A stretch of DNA of 64,000 nucleotides, taken from assembly GCF_040822065.1 (NCBI RefSeq), contig NZ_CP162005.1, positions 3,844,001 through 3,908,000 on the forward strand, read 5' to 3'. Below, one piece after another: positions 45,485 through 62,137 of this stretch (the stretch's first letter is position 1; every line of letters starts with the position of its first letter). A program made the position numbers and the translations under genes. The stretch comes from Pedobacter sp. WC2423. GTDB lineage: Bacteria > Bacteroidota > Bacteroidia > Sphingobacteriales > Sphingobacteriaceae. The notes beneath the pieces are model-generated. The model was not told the DNA's origin. It searched no databases and saw only the letters and a list, made by a program, of their open reading frames with translations.

Positions 45485-45961
45485 ATGCTCAAAAAAGAAA
45501 GCCAAAATTTAGAAATTGATAACCTGGATATTGACATTTTAAAGCAACTGATGCAGGATGCGACTAAACCCTACACAGAAATAGCGAAAGATTTGATTGT
45601 TTCGGGAGGAACAATTCACGTTCGAATGAAAAAACTACAGGAAATGGGAATTATAAAAGGATCACATTTAATTATAGATCCGCAGAAGGCAGGATATGAT
45701 ATCTGTGCTTTTCTAGGTATATACCTGGAAAAAGGAATTCAGTATAAAGATGCAGTGGAACAGCTCAGCAGAATTAAAGAAGTTGTGGAGTTGCATTATA
45801 CAACTGGTGCCTATAGTATGTTCGCTAAAATCATATGCAGGGATACCAATCATTTACGTCATGTATTAAATGAAGAGATCCAGGCTGTGGCAGGTATACA
45901 GCGCACGGAGACATTGATCTCACTGGAGGAAAGCATCAGAAGGCAAATAGAGTTAGGATAG
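45485..45961 (+). CDS. Lrp/AsnC family transcriptional regulator
   Basis: A 158-aa protein: winged HTH at about residues 14-65 ('DILKQLMQDATKPYTEIAKDL', 'GTIHVRMKKLQEMGII') and the RAM ligand-binding domain at about 75-150 ('GIYLEKG', 'TGAYSMFAKI'). The family senses amino acids and often regulates its own gene and divergent neighbours. It is divergent from the tRNA-like genes and faces a 26-bp inverted repeat. A short extra N-terminus precedes the HTH. Ligand unknown. Confidence 0.9.
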   Translation: MLKKESQNLEIDNLDIDILKQLMQDATKPYTEIAKDLIVSGGTIHVRMKKLQEMGIIKGSHLIIDPQKAGYDICAFLGIYLEKGIQYKDAVEQLSRIKEVVELHYTTGAYSMFAKIICRDTNHLRHVLNEEIQAVAGIQRTETLISLEESIRRQIELG

Positions 45962-46009
45962 TAAAGGCATTAAACTGCTGTTTGATAGAAAAACGGTCTT
46001 TAAACAAGA

Positions 46010-46035
46010 AAAGCCTGTAGTTTCCTACAGGCTTT
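46010..46035 (-). terminator. rRNA operon 1 terminator
   Basis: An 11-bp stem (46010-46020 with 46025-46035), loop TTTC, with a T-rich tail on the minus strand, about 10 nt past the 5S gene. Confidence 0.88.
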
Positions 46036-46045
46036 CTTTAAGATT

Positions 46046-46152
<107 letters not shown>

Positions 46153-46360
46153 AAATGTCTTTATCCAGCTTTTGTTATTTTTAGCTATTCATTGATATAG
46201 CTTTTGTTATTATCGCTCGATTGATATTATAATTGTTTTCCGTTCCCGGGCTTAAAGGATCCGCATCACTGCTTTTCCTGTTTTCACTCCGGTACATCAA
46301 ACGATGACATATTATTGAAAGAAGTTAGTTATGAAGAACAAACAACAGTTTATTGCTCTT

Positions 46361-49237
<2,877 letters not shown>

Positions 49238-49402
49238 CTCTCCATAGCCTTTTGCGCCTATGGAAATGCTTTTTTTAATCTGTTATTAACCCTTACGGAT
49301 TCAGTTCGTGTATAAATACACTTGTGTTTCCTTCAAGCTAACAACGTCTCTATTGTTGTTTGCTCTTCTTTATTAACTTCTTCCAATATGTCAAAGAACT
49401 TT

Positions 49403-49476
49403 ATTGTCCCGGGTACTATAGTATTGCTACCATCTTACCCTATTTCCTGTAGCTTTTATCTTAACTACGGGACAAT
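49403..49476 (-). repeat. 74-nt hairpin element in the 23S/tRNA-Ala spacer
   Basis: ATTGTCCCG and CGGGACAAT close a 74-nt element that begins 2 nt after tRNA-Ala ends. Its 5' end (GTCCCGTAG on the minus strand) matches the 5' end of the adjacent tRNA-Ile. It has no T-loop. Probably a processing structure or an old tRNA copy. It is conserved in the second operon. Confidence 0.6.
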
Positions 49477-49478
49477 CG

Positions 49479-49552
49479 TGGAGAATAACGGAGTCGAACC
49501 GTTGACCTCCTGCGTGCAAGGCAGGCGCTCTAGCCAGCTGAGCTAATCCCCC
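49479..49552 (-). tRNA. tRNA-Ala(TGC), copy 1
   Basis: A 74-nt cloverleaf: acceptor GGGGGAT/ATTCTCC, anticodon loop CTTGCAC (TGC), T loop TTCGACT. CCA is not encoded. It lies in the 16S-23S spacer after tRNA-Ile, the usual order. Confidence 0.96.
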
Positions 49553-49567
49553 TTAGAATATATAATG

Positions 49568-49641
49568 TAGTCCCGAGCAGATTTGAACTGCTGACCCCTA
49601 CATTATCAGTGTAGTGCTCTAACCAACTGAGCTACGGGACT
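49568..49641 (-). tRNA. tRNA-Ile(GAT), copy 1
   Basis: A 74-nt cloverleaf: acceptor AGTCCCG/CGGGACT, anticodon loop CTGATAA (GAT), T loop TTCAAAT. CCA is not encoded. First tRNA in the 16S-23S spacer. Confidence 0.96.
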
Positions 49642-49803
49642 AAATTGTCTTAACTTGCAGTAGGCGAACAACTATTTGTGATGTTTCATCCTATGGGTTT
49701 TCCTTTTGAGATTTTATTGTCATTTACTTATATACTGCTGTTGCTCTAGCTGTTAGAGTTTCATTGGTATATCATTTACGCAGCGAGTTATCTATCTTAC
49801 TCC

Positions 49804-51328
<1,525 letters not shown>

Positions 51329-51652
51329 AAATGTTATGTTTGAACACTGACCATTCTTAACTTGTATTAATAATAGTCTTATTCTTATTTGTCTGTCAGA
51401 ATAGACTTAAAAAACTCGCGCGGTTCATGTACTTTGAACTTGTACTAGCTTACCTCGCTACGTTTGTAAATGACATCTCTTTAATGAACTTCTCGACAGT
51501 ACCTCACGGCCAGTCTTTATATGTTGCAATGTTATTCCTTCTATTTCTCAGGTCTTCATGTTCCTGATTCATTTCCGGTATTTCATCGTTTCAGTCTTGT
51601 TATTGTGATCTGCTAACATCCGTTAGTGATCTTCCCGTTTTTGTTGGGACTG

Positions 51653-51682
51653 CAAAGGTAGAAATCTTTTTCGTTTTGTCAA
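51653..51682 (-). promoter_or_regulatory. rRNA promoter P2 (copy 1)
   Basis: TTG (51680-51682), 19-nt spacer, TACCTTTG (51653-51660) on the minus strand: an exact Bacteroidota promoter, about 325 nt before 16S. Confidence 0.8.
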
Positions 51683-51810
51683 GCTTTTTATTTTTTATTT
51701 TTAGAAAGTTTTAATTCCTTCCCAAGAGCTTAACAACAACCTCTACTTCACATCCTTTCAATCCTCAGCACTCATCCTTTTCACTCTTTCCCTTCCTCCG
51801 AAGCGGGATG

Positions 51811-51840
51811 CAAAAGTAGAAAAATTATACCATTAACCAA
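51811..51840 (-). promoter_or_regulatory. rRNA promoter P1 (copy 1)
   Basis: TTG (51838-51840), 19-nt spacer, TACTTTTG (51811-51818) on the minus strand, 158 nt upstream of P2 and with the same spacing, giving tandem promoters. Confidence 0.75.
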
Positions 51841-51887
51841 ACAATAACGCACTTATAATTGTATACAATCCCTAACTACATGATTTA

Positions 51888-52216
51888 CAACTACAAAAAA
51901 TTAAATTAAATGCTAGAGGGACTCACAAACCACATTTTTAGCAGAAAAATCACCTAAAACCCAATATCCTGTATTAGGAAAAATTCAATCATTCTTCCCA
52001 TTTTCATCTATTAAGTACTATTTTTTATCAAATATTAAGTAAAGTAGGAAGAGTAATAATCAAAACCAGTGATGCAATACAGTTGAATGATAAAACAAGC
52101 AATGAGAATAAGATTATTATAAGTTGAAACCAATAAAAGAATAGTATTGATACCTGAGAGAAATAAAATCAGAGAAGAAATAGATACAAATGGATTGATA
52201 GCTTATCAACGATAAA
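51888..52216. other. AT-rich intergenic stretch, nothing recognised
   Basis: 329 nt between the rRNA promoter region and the 3' end of the toxin-like pair. I see no gene, RNA, repeat or clear terminator. Confidence 0.5.
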
Positions 52217-52405
52217 CTATTTAGACAACGTCTTCAGCAGATCTTTGGCAGGGACAGATTTAGTATTCCCCTCCTTATCACCAATAACAAGCTCCTCGTT
52301 ATTTACAGCGGCTTCCTCAGCCAGCTTTCGTAAAGCCTTTTTGAGACCAACCATTACCTTATCGGTAAAAGTGTCATCTTGAATTAAAGAATCAGGTCTT
52401 TCCAT
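52217..52405 (-). CDS. small partner gene of the zeta-like kinase
   Basis: A 62-aa charged helical protein (MERPDSLIQ...) that starts inside the end of the kinase gene: ATG at 52405 overlaps the kinase stop by 14 nt in another frame. I prefer this start over 52480, which would need a long overlap. It ends with a Lys-rich tail. Co-translation with the kinase suggests a functional pair; it may be the antitoxin, although classical epsilon antitoxins precede zeta. Not recognised as a known family. Confidence 0.65.
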   Translation of the reverse strand: MERPDSLIQDDTFTDKVMVGLKKALRKLAEEAAVNNEELVIGDKEGNTKSVPAKDLLKTLSK

Positions 52406-52973
52406 GATTTTGCTGTCTAATGATAGTATTCCAAAGTTCGCGATTAAATACTGCTTTTCCAAAGCTGTCATATTTGGCAATCACTTCAGGTACCAGGTCC
52501 ATGTTATTTACGATTGTCCATTCATCACATATCGGCATATACAGGTTATATAAATTATAAATGCCCCGATAATATCTGCGTTCTATTACATCCGAAGGAA
52601 TGTGATGCCCTCCATTGCTCACCCGCTTAGCAACACGCTCTACGGTCAGATCTGGAGAGCTTAGCCAAAAATACAACAAACTAATCTTGTAATCCATCAG
52701 TTTTGCCTGTTTAACCAGGGTAACATAACTTCGGCTCGCCAATGTAGTTTCAAACCCAAAATCAATCCTGGCTGTCATTAATGCACGAATACGTCTGAGC
52801 ATAATTCTACCTGATTCAAAAGCTACGCTTTCAGGATTAAAAGGAGACAGGCCGCAGGCAATATTATCAGCATTCACAAACTCCATACAATTTAAGATTT
52901 CCGGCAGAATGGTATTACTCGCGGTAGTTTTACCTGCACCATTGCAACCGGCTATGATATAGAGATTAGCCAA
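52392..52973 (-). CDS. zeta toxin-like P-loop kinase
   Basis: A 193-aa P-loop protein with Walker A 'GCNGAGKTT' at about residues 9-17 and the 'FGFETTLASRSY' segment typical of zeta toxins and related small kinases. Zeta enzymes phosphorylate UDP-GlcNAc and poison wall synthesis; chromosomal relatives may have other substrates. The start is a TTG with an AAAGG element upstream; no ATG is available in frame. It overlaps the small partner gene. It sits in the unique 1.35-kb spacer between the two rRNA operons. Confidence 0.78.
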   Translation of the reverse strand: MANLYIIAGCNGAGKTTASNTILPEILNCMEFVNADNIACGLSPFNPESVAFESGRIMLRRIRALMTARIDFGFETTLASRSYVTLVKQAKLMDYKISLLYFWLSSPDLTVERVAKRVSNGGHHIPSDVIERRYYRGIYNLYNLYMPICDEWTIVNNMDLVPEVIAKYDSFGKAVFNRELWNTIIRQQNHGKT

Positions 52974-53250
52974 GGGATCCAGCCTTTCTATCGAAGAACT
53001 GAACAGATAGTATCTGTCCCATCAAAAATGCCAATTGTGTACTGCCCTGCACATATAAGATTGATAGTTTCATCAAATTAAAGATAGAAATTATCTTTCT
53101 CAAAGTTCAGGAAGTAGTATTGAAGTTTCTATTGGTCCAGGATCCGGATCAGGTTAGGAATTCGAATCCCCCCACACTACAGGTTATATATACCTGGTTA
53201 CATAAAGGCAGTAGCTATTTCTGTTTAATAAAAAAGGTCTTTAAACAAGA

Positions 53251-53276
53251 AAAGCCTGTAGTTTCCTACAGGCTTT
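53251..53276 (-). terminator. rRNA operon 2 terminator
   Basis: Same 11-bp stem and TTTC loop as after copy 1, with T-rich tail on the minus strand. Confidence 0.88.
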
Positions 53277-53286
53277 CTTTAAGATT

Positions 53287-53393
<107 letters not shown>

Positions 53394-53601
53394 AAATGTC
53401 TTTATCCAGCTTTTGTTATTTTCAGCTATTCATTGATATAGCTTTTGTTATTATCGCTCGATTGATATTATAATTGTTTTCCGTTCCTGGGCTTAAAGGA
53501 TCCGCATCACTGCTTTTCCTGTTTTCACTCCGGTCCATCAAACGATGACATATTATTGAAAGAAGTTAGTTATGAAGAACAAACAACAGTTTATTGCTCT
53601 T

Positions 53602-56478
<2,877 letters not shown>

Positions 56479-56642
56479 CTCTCCATAGCCTTTTGCGCCT
56501 ATGGAAATGCTTTTTTTAATCTGTTATTAACCCTTACGGATTCAGTCGTGTATAAATACATTCATGTTTCCTTCAAGCTAACAACGTCTCTATTGTTGTT
56601 TGCTCTTCTTTATTAACTTCTTCCAATATGTCAAAGAACTTT

Positions 56643-56716
56643 ATTGTCCCGGGTACTATAGTATTGCTACCATCTTACCCTATTTCCTGTAGCTTTTATC
56701 TTAACTACGGGACAAT
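56643..56716 (-). repeat. 74-nt hairpin element in the spacer, copy 2
   Basis: Same element as at 49403-49476, closed by the same 9-bp inverted repeat, 2 nt after tRNA-Ala. Confidence 0.6.
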
Positions 56717-56718
56717 CG

Positions 56719-56792
56719 TGGAGAATAACGGAGTCGAACCGTTGACCTCCTGCGTGCAAGGCAGGCGCTCTAGCCAGCTGAGCTAATCCCCC
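56719..56792 (-). tRNA. tRNA-Ala(TGC), copy 2
   Basis: Identical to copy 1 (offset 7240), in the 16S-23S spacer. Confidence 0.96.
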
Positions 56793-56807
56793 TTAGAATA
56801 TATAATG

Positions 56808-56881
56808 TAGTCCCGAGCAGATTTGAACTGCTGACCCCTACATTATCAGTGTAGTGCTCTAACCAACTGAGCTACGGGACT
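56808..56881 (-). tRNA. tRNA-Ile(GAT), copy 2
   Basis: Identical to copy 1 (offset 7240), next to 16S. Confidence 0.96.
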
Positions 56882-57043
56882 AAATTGTCTTAACTTGCAG
56901 TAGGCGAACAACTATTTGTGATGTTTCATCCTATGGGTTTTCCTTTTGAGATTTTATTGTCATTTACTTATATACTGCTGTTGCTCTAGCTGTTAGAGTT
57001 TCATTGGTATATCATTTACGCAGCGAGTTATCTATCTTACTCC

Positions 57044-58568
<1,525 letters not shown>

Positions 58569-58892
58569 AAATGTTATGTTTGAACACTGACCATTCTTAA
58601 CTTGTATTAATAATAGTCTTATTCTTATTTGTCTGTCAGAATAGACTTAAAAAACTCGCGCGGTTCATGTACTTTGAACTTGTACTAGCTTACCTCGCTA
58701 CGTTTGTAAATGACATCTCTTTAATGAACTTCTCGACAGTACCTCACGGCCAGTCTTTATATGTTGCAATGTTATTCCTTCTATTTCTCAGGTCTTCATG
58801 TTCCTGATTCATTTCCGGTATTTCATCGTTTCAGTCTTGTTATTGTGATCTGCTAACATCCGTTAATGATCTTCCCGTTTTTGTTGGGACTG

Positions 58893-58922
58893 CAAAGGTA
58901 GAAATCTTTTTCGTTTTGTCAA
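58893..58922 (-). promoter_or_regulatory. rRNA promoter P2 (copy 2)
   Basis: Same TTG-N19-TACCTTTG promoter as in copy 1. Confidence 0.8.
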
Positions 58923-59051
58923 GCTTTTTATTTTTTATTTTTAGAAAGTTTTAATTCCTTCCCAGGAGCTTAACAACAACCTCTACTTCACATCCTTTCA
59001 ATCTTCAGCACTACATCTTTTTCACTCTTTCCCTTCCTCCGAAGCGGGATG

Positions 59052-59081
59052 CAAAAGTAGGAAAATTATACCAGCTACCAA
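59052..59081 (-). promoter_or_regulatory. rRNA promoter P1 (copy 2)
   Basis: TTG (59079-59081), 19-nt spacer, TACTTTTG (59052-59059). The spacer differs from copy 1 at a few bases while both boxes are kept, which supports their function. Confidence 0.75.
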
Positions 59082-59127
59082 ACAATAACGCACTTATAAT
59101 TGTATGCAATCCCTAACTGCATGATTC

Positions 59128-59701
59128 TCAACACGAAATACTTCAAACTAAATCCCTCCACAACAGCAACCAGCCTGGATTGATTTTAAAAACCGCCAAA
59201 AACCTTTACGCCTATAGCTAATTGGCGCTTTAAACGGTTCAAAAGGAATTCCAAAACCGACAGGCTGCACAGCAATTCCAGCCTCCAAACCTCATGATCA
59301 GACGATATAAAGTACAAAAAAACTCAAAACATGGCCTCGTCGTATAAAACAGGTATTTAAAAGGGGTTAAATAGTGCCTTGAAATGACCTTGGAATGAGG
59401 TTGGGATGAGGTTGGAATGACCTTGCAATGACCACAGTCATTCCAACCTCATCCCAAGGTCTTTTCAAGGTCGTTCTAATACACTACAGTAGTACTTCTA
59501 TACCATAAGTGTACTCAAATCACTTGACCTGACAGGAGAATTTTGCTGATTTTACTTGACTTTACCCGTCTTTACCTTATTTCGTCTGCTTATCTTATAC
59601 TATATATACTAAACACTGACTAAACCTATCTCGATAAAACCTCTTATAACCACAACTCTCCCTCTTAAACCAACCCATCACCAAACAATAAAAAAATAAA
59701 T
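59128..59701. other. intergenic stretch with an 11-bp repeat hairpin
   Basis: About 570 nt without a gene between the divergent rRNA and rtcB promoters. Besides the 11-bp repeat array (59379-59473) it is AT-rich and shows no other structure I recognise. Confidence 0.5.
59379..59473. repeat. tandem 11-bp repeats facing inverted copies
   Basis: Five direct 11-bp units based on TTGGAATGACC / TTGGAATGAGG occupy 59379-59433. After a 4-nt spacer (ACAG) about three units follow in inverted orientation to 59473, so the two halves can fold into a long hairpin (GGGATGAGGTTGGAATGA pairs fully). The 11-bp period excludes a conserved reading frame. Confidence 0.85.
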
Positions 59702-59733
59702 TTGGCGCAATCAATTTTCTTATTATACCTTTG
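59702..59733 (+). promoter_or_regulatory. promoter of rtcB-prfH
   Basis: TTG (59702-59704), 21-nt spacer, TACCTTTG (59726-59733), an exact -7 match. The coding region begins about 340 nt downstream, so the mRNA has a long leader. Confidence 0.65.
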
Positions 59734-59739
59734 CATCAA

Positions 59740-60071
59740 TTCCTTATGGTTTAATCATTTTAAAATCAGGAATCATGACAGAACACAACTACATATCGCC
59801 CCTATCGCTCATTGCCTAAATCAGGCTGACGTTATTCCTACAATTAATATTTTCCGGAATGATACAATTGATTAGTAAAAACTAATCAACGCAATTCGTC
59901 TGCCTTAGATTCAGGTAATTCATAGCAATTCTAAAAGGGAGCTCCTTTACAGGAAAATTTGAATTTTACCCCCGTATCAACAGGAAAGTTCAACTCATAT
60001 CAATATTTAAGCGCTAAAATCAGGAATCTTCATTCCTCATTTTCCGGCAACAAGCAACAATTTAAAACGCG
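59740..60071 (+). promoter_or_regulatory. long structured leader of rtcB-prfH
   Basis: About 330 nt of untranslated leader. It holds a 14-codon mini-frame (59775-59819, MTEHNYISPLSLIA), a perfect 9-bp hairpin with AAAA loop (59868-59889), and a 14-bp direct repeat TAAAATCAGGAATC at 59761-59774 and 60015-60028. Such length suggests post-transcriptional control; no known riboswitch was recognised. Confidence 0.5.
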
Positions 60072-61472
60072 ATGAGCAATTTAAAAACAAAAGAACTCAG
60101 TAAAATGGGTTATACTAACGATCAAGCGAGGAGCCTGGTCATCAATACCCTCTCCAAACATTATAAACACCATACCACTGCCGAGATCACTGAATTATTA
60201 ATTCAAATCATAAATAACCCGGAAAAATACCTTGATCATGAACATTTTGGCAAGATTGCCGAAACACTTACAGGAAAAACCAAATCCCGTGATTTCGAAG
60301 CATTTTCGCTTTCAGCACAGCCTGGCCCTTATAAAGTTTACGGTACAAAAGAAATAGACACCGGTGCAAAAAAACAAATGGAACTTGCGATGTCTCTTCC
60401 TGTAGCTATACAAGGCGCACTGATGCCAGATGCTCATACTGGTTATGGATTACCTATTGGTGGTATAATAGCCACTCATCATGCGGTTATACCTTATGCT
60501 GTTGGCGTAGACATAGGCTGCCGGATGTCCCTTTCTATTATAGATGAAAGTGCCAGCTTTTTTATGCGGTATAGCCACCAGATTAAACTGGCCCTTAAAA
60601 AACATACTCATTTTGGGATGGAAGGTTCGCTGGACATTCAGCCCTATCATGAAATTCTTGACAGTCCCGTATTCAATGAAACAGAATTTTTGAGGAGATT
60701 ACAAGGAAAAGCAGCCAGACAACTGGGTACCTCAGGCAGTGGAAATCACTTTGTAGAATTTGGAGAAATTGAATTATTTGAGAATAACTCCATGAAACTA
60801 CCTGCAAAAAAGTACATGGCCTTACTCTCCCATTCCGGCAGCCGGGGTCTGGGCGCTAATATAGCAGGTCATTATACCCAAATTGCAGTAGAAAAATGCA
60901 GACTTCCAAGAGAAGTACAAAAGCTCGCCTGGTTAGATTTAGCTACAGAAGCCGGGCAGGAATACTGGATCAGCATGAATCTGGCAGGTGAATACGCTAA
61001 AGCGTGTCATGACACCATACATCAGACACTGTTAAAGTCCCTGGGATTACAAACTTTAACAAACATTGAAAATCACCACAACTTTGCCTGGAAAGAAAAA
61101 TCGGCAAACGGCAATGAAATGATTGTTCATCGTAAAGGCGCAACACCTGCACATCAGGGAGAAATGGGAATTATCCCTGGCAGCATGACTACGCCAGCCT
61201 ACCTGGTAGCAGGAAAAGGAGCAGAATTATCACTCAATTCAGCATCACATGGTGCTGGCCGTGCAATGAGCCGGACAAAAGCGAAACAAAACATGACGGC
61301 ATCAGCGCTTAAAAAATTGCTGAACAATGCAGGTGTCACTTTGATTGGCGGAAGTGTGGAGGAAAGCCCTGTGGCTTATAAAGACATAGAAAAGGTAATC
61401 GCAGCACAAAAAGACCTCATTGAGGTACAAGGTAAATTTTTACCAAAAATAGTTAGAATGAATAAAGATTAA
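60072..61472 (+). CDS. RtcB-family RNA ligase, prfH-linked type
   Basis: A 466-aa RNA ligase joining 2',3'-cyclic phosphate (3'-phosphate) and 5'-OH ends with GTP and Mn. Motifs: 'MPDAHTGYGLPIG' (118-130), 'GVDIGC' with Asp147 and Cys150 as metal ligands, 'GSGNHFVE', 'SHSGSRGLG', 'GATPAHQGEMGIIPGSM', and 'SHGAGRAMSR' with the His that receives guanylate. A ~75-residue N-terminal helical region precedes the catalytic core. It overlaps prfH by 1 nt (TAATG), which identifies it as the RtcB2-like partner of PrfH rather than a housekeeping tRNA ligase. The pair is known to repair ribosomes nicked in the 16S decoding centre. Confidence 0.92.
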   Translation: MSNLKTKELSKMGYTNDQARSLVINTLSKHYKHHTTAEITELLIQIINNPEKYLDHEHFGKIAETLTGKTKSRDFEAFSLSAQPGPYKVYGTKEIDTGAKKQMELAMSLPVAIQGALMPDAHTGYGLPIGGIIATHHAVIPYAVGVDIGCRMSLSIIDESASFFMRYSHQIKLALKKHTHFGMEGSLDIQPYHEILDSPVFNETEFLRRLQGKAARQLGTSGSGNHFVEFGEIELFENNSMKLPAKKYMALLSHSGSRGLGANIAGHYTQIAVEKCRLPREVQKLAWLDLATEAGQEYWISMNLAGEYAKACHDTIHQTLLKSLGLQTLTNIENHHNFAWKEKSANGNEMIVHRKGATPAHQGEMGIIPGSMTTPAYLVAGKGAELSLNSASHGAGRAMSRTKAKQNMTASALKKLLNNAGVTLIGGSVEESPVAYKDIEKVIAAQKDLIEVQGKFLPKIVRMNKD

Positions 61473-62086
61473 TGAAAAGCATCAGTATACAAATCACCTC
61501 AGGACAAGGTCCTGAGGAATGCTGCAGAGTCGTAGCAAAAGTGCAGGAGATGTTAATTAAGCAAGCAAAGCAATTAAAAATACAGATCGAAGTGCTTGAA
61601 AATATTAAAGGAGAATTTAATGGAACTTTGCGTTCTGCACTGCTACTGGCAAAAGCCGAAGATTTAACGGCCTTTACTAAAGAATGGCAAGGGTCAATTC
61701 TCTGGATAGCACAAAGCCCATATCGCAGATACCATAAGCGGAAAAACTGGTTCATTGGCGTAGAGATTTACGAAAATCAGGAGAAATTAAGATGGAACCC
61801 TAAAGAAATAGTAATAGAAACACTCAGAGCGTCAGGCCCGGGTGGACAAAACGTAAATAAAGTAGAAACTGCAGTCAGAGCAATACATAAACCCTCTGGC
61901 CTGCAAGTATTGGTAATGGATACACGTTCACAGCTACAAAACAAAAAACTTTGCCTGGAAAGGCTGGAAAACAAAGTTACTTCATGGCAAACCAGGCAGC
62001 TTATCGAGCAGCAGCAATTACAGTGGCAAAATCATACTGCCCTGGCAAGAGGTAACCCAGTAAAAACGATAACTGCAAGCTTATAG
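61472..62086 (+). CDS. prfH: peptide chain release factor homolog PrfH
   Basis: A 204-aa release-factor-like protein. The peptidyl hydrolase motif GGQ is at residues 124-126 (SGPGGQNVNK). The N-terminal 'SGQGPEECCRVVAKV' and 'SPYRRYHKRKNWF' blocks match E. coli PrfH. It lacks the codon-recognition domain of RF1/RF2. In the reported model PrfH recognises ribosomes damaged in the decoding centre and releases the peptide so that RtcB2 can reseal 16S rRNA. Translationally coupled to rtcB. Confidence 0.93.
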   Translation: MKSISIQITSGQGPEECCRVVAKVQEMLIKQAKQLKIQIEVLENIKGEFNGTLRSALLLAKAEDLTAFTKEWQGSILWIAQSPYRRYHKRKNWFIGVEIYENQEKLRWNPKEIVIETLRASGPGGQNVNKVETAVRAIHKPSGLQVLVMDTRSQLQNKKLCLERLENKVTSWQTRQLIEQQQLQWQNHTALARGNPVKTITASL

Positions 62087-62098
62087 TTATTATTTAAA

Positions 62099-62136
62099 AA
62101 CCCCCGTTTGAATTTTAGTATTCAAACGGGGGTTAT
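62099..62136. terminator. bidirectional terminator between prfH and tex
   Basis: A perfect 14-bp stem (62099-62112 with 62121-62134) with 8-nt loop. Runs of A upstream and T downstream allow action on both strands. It lies between convergent genes. Confidence 0.85.
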
Positions 62137-62137
62137 C

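Noticed and set aside
49322..49546. Open frame of 74 codons in the 23S/tRNA-Ala spacer
   Set aside because: It runs through the antisense of tRNA-Ala and is broken in the second operon by the 1-nt indel region; no protein features.
53150..53200. A tRNA T-arm-like segment (TTCGAATCC) near the toxin gene
   Set aside because: The flanking bases do not form a T stem and no other tRNA arms can be found; at most a small remnant.
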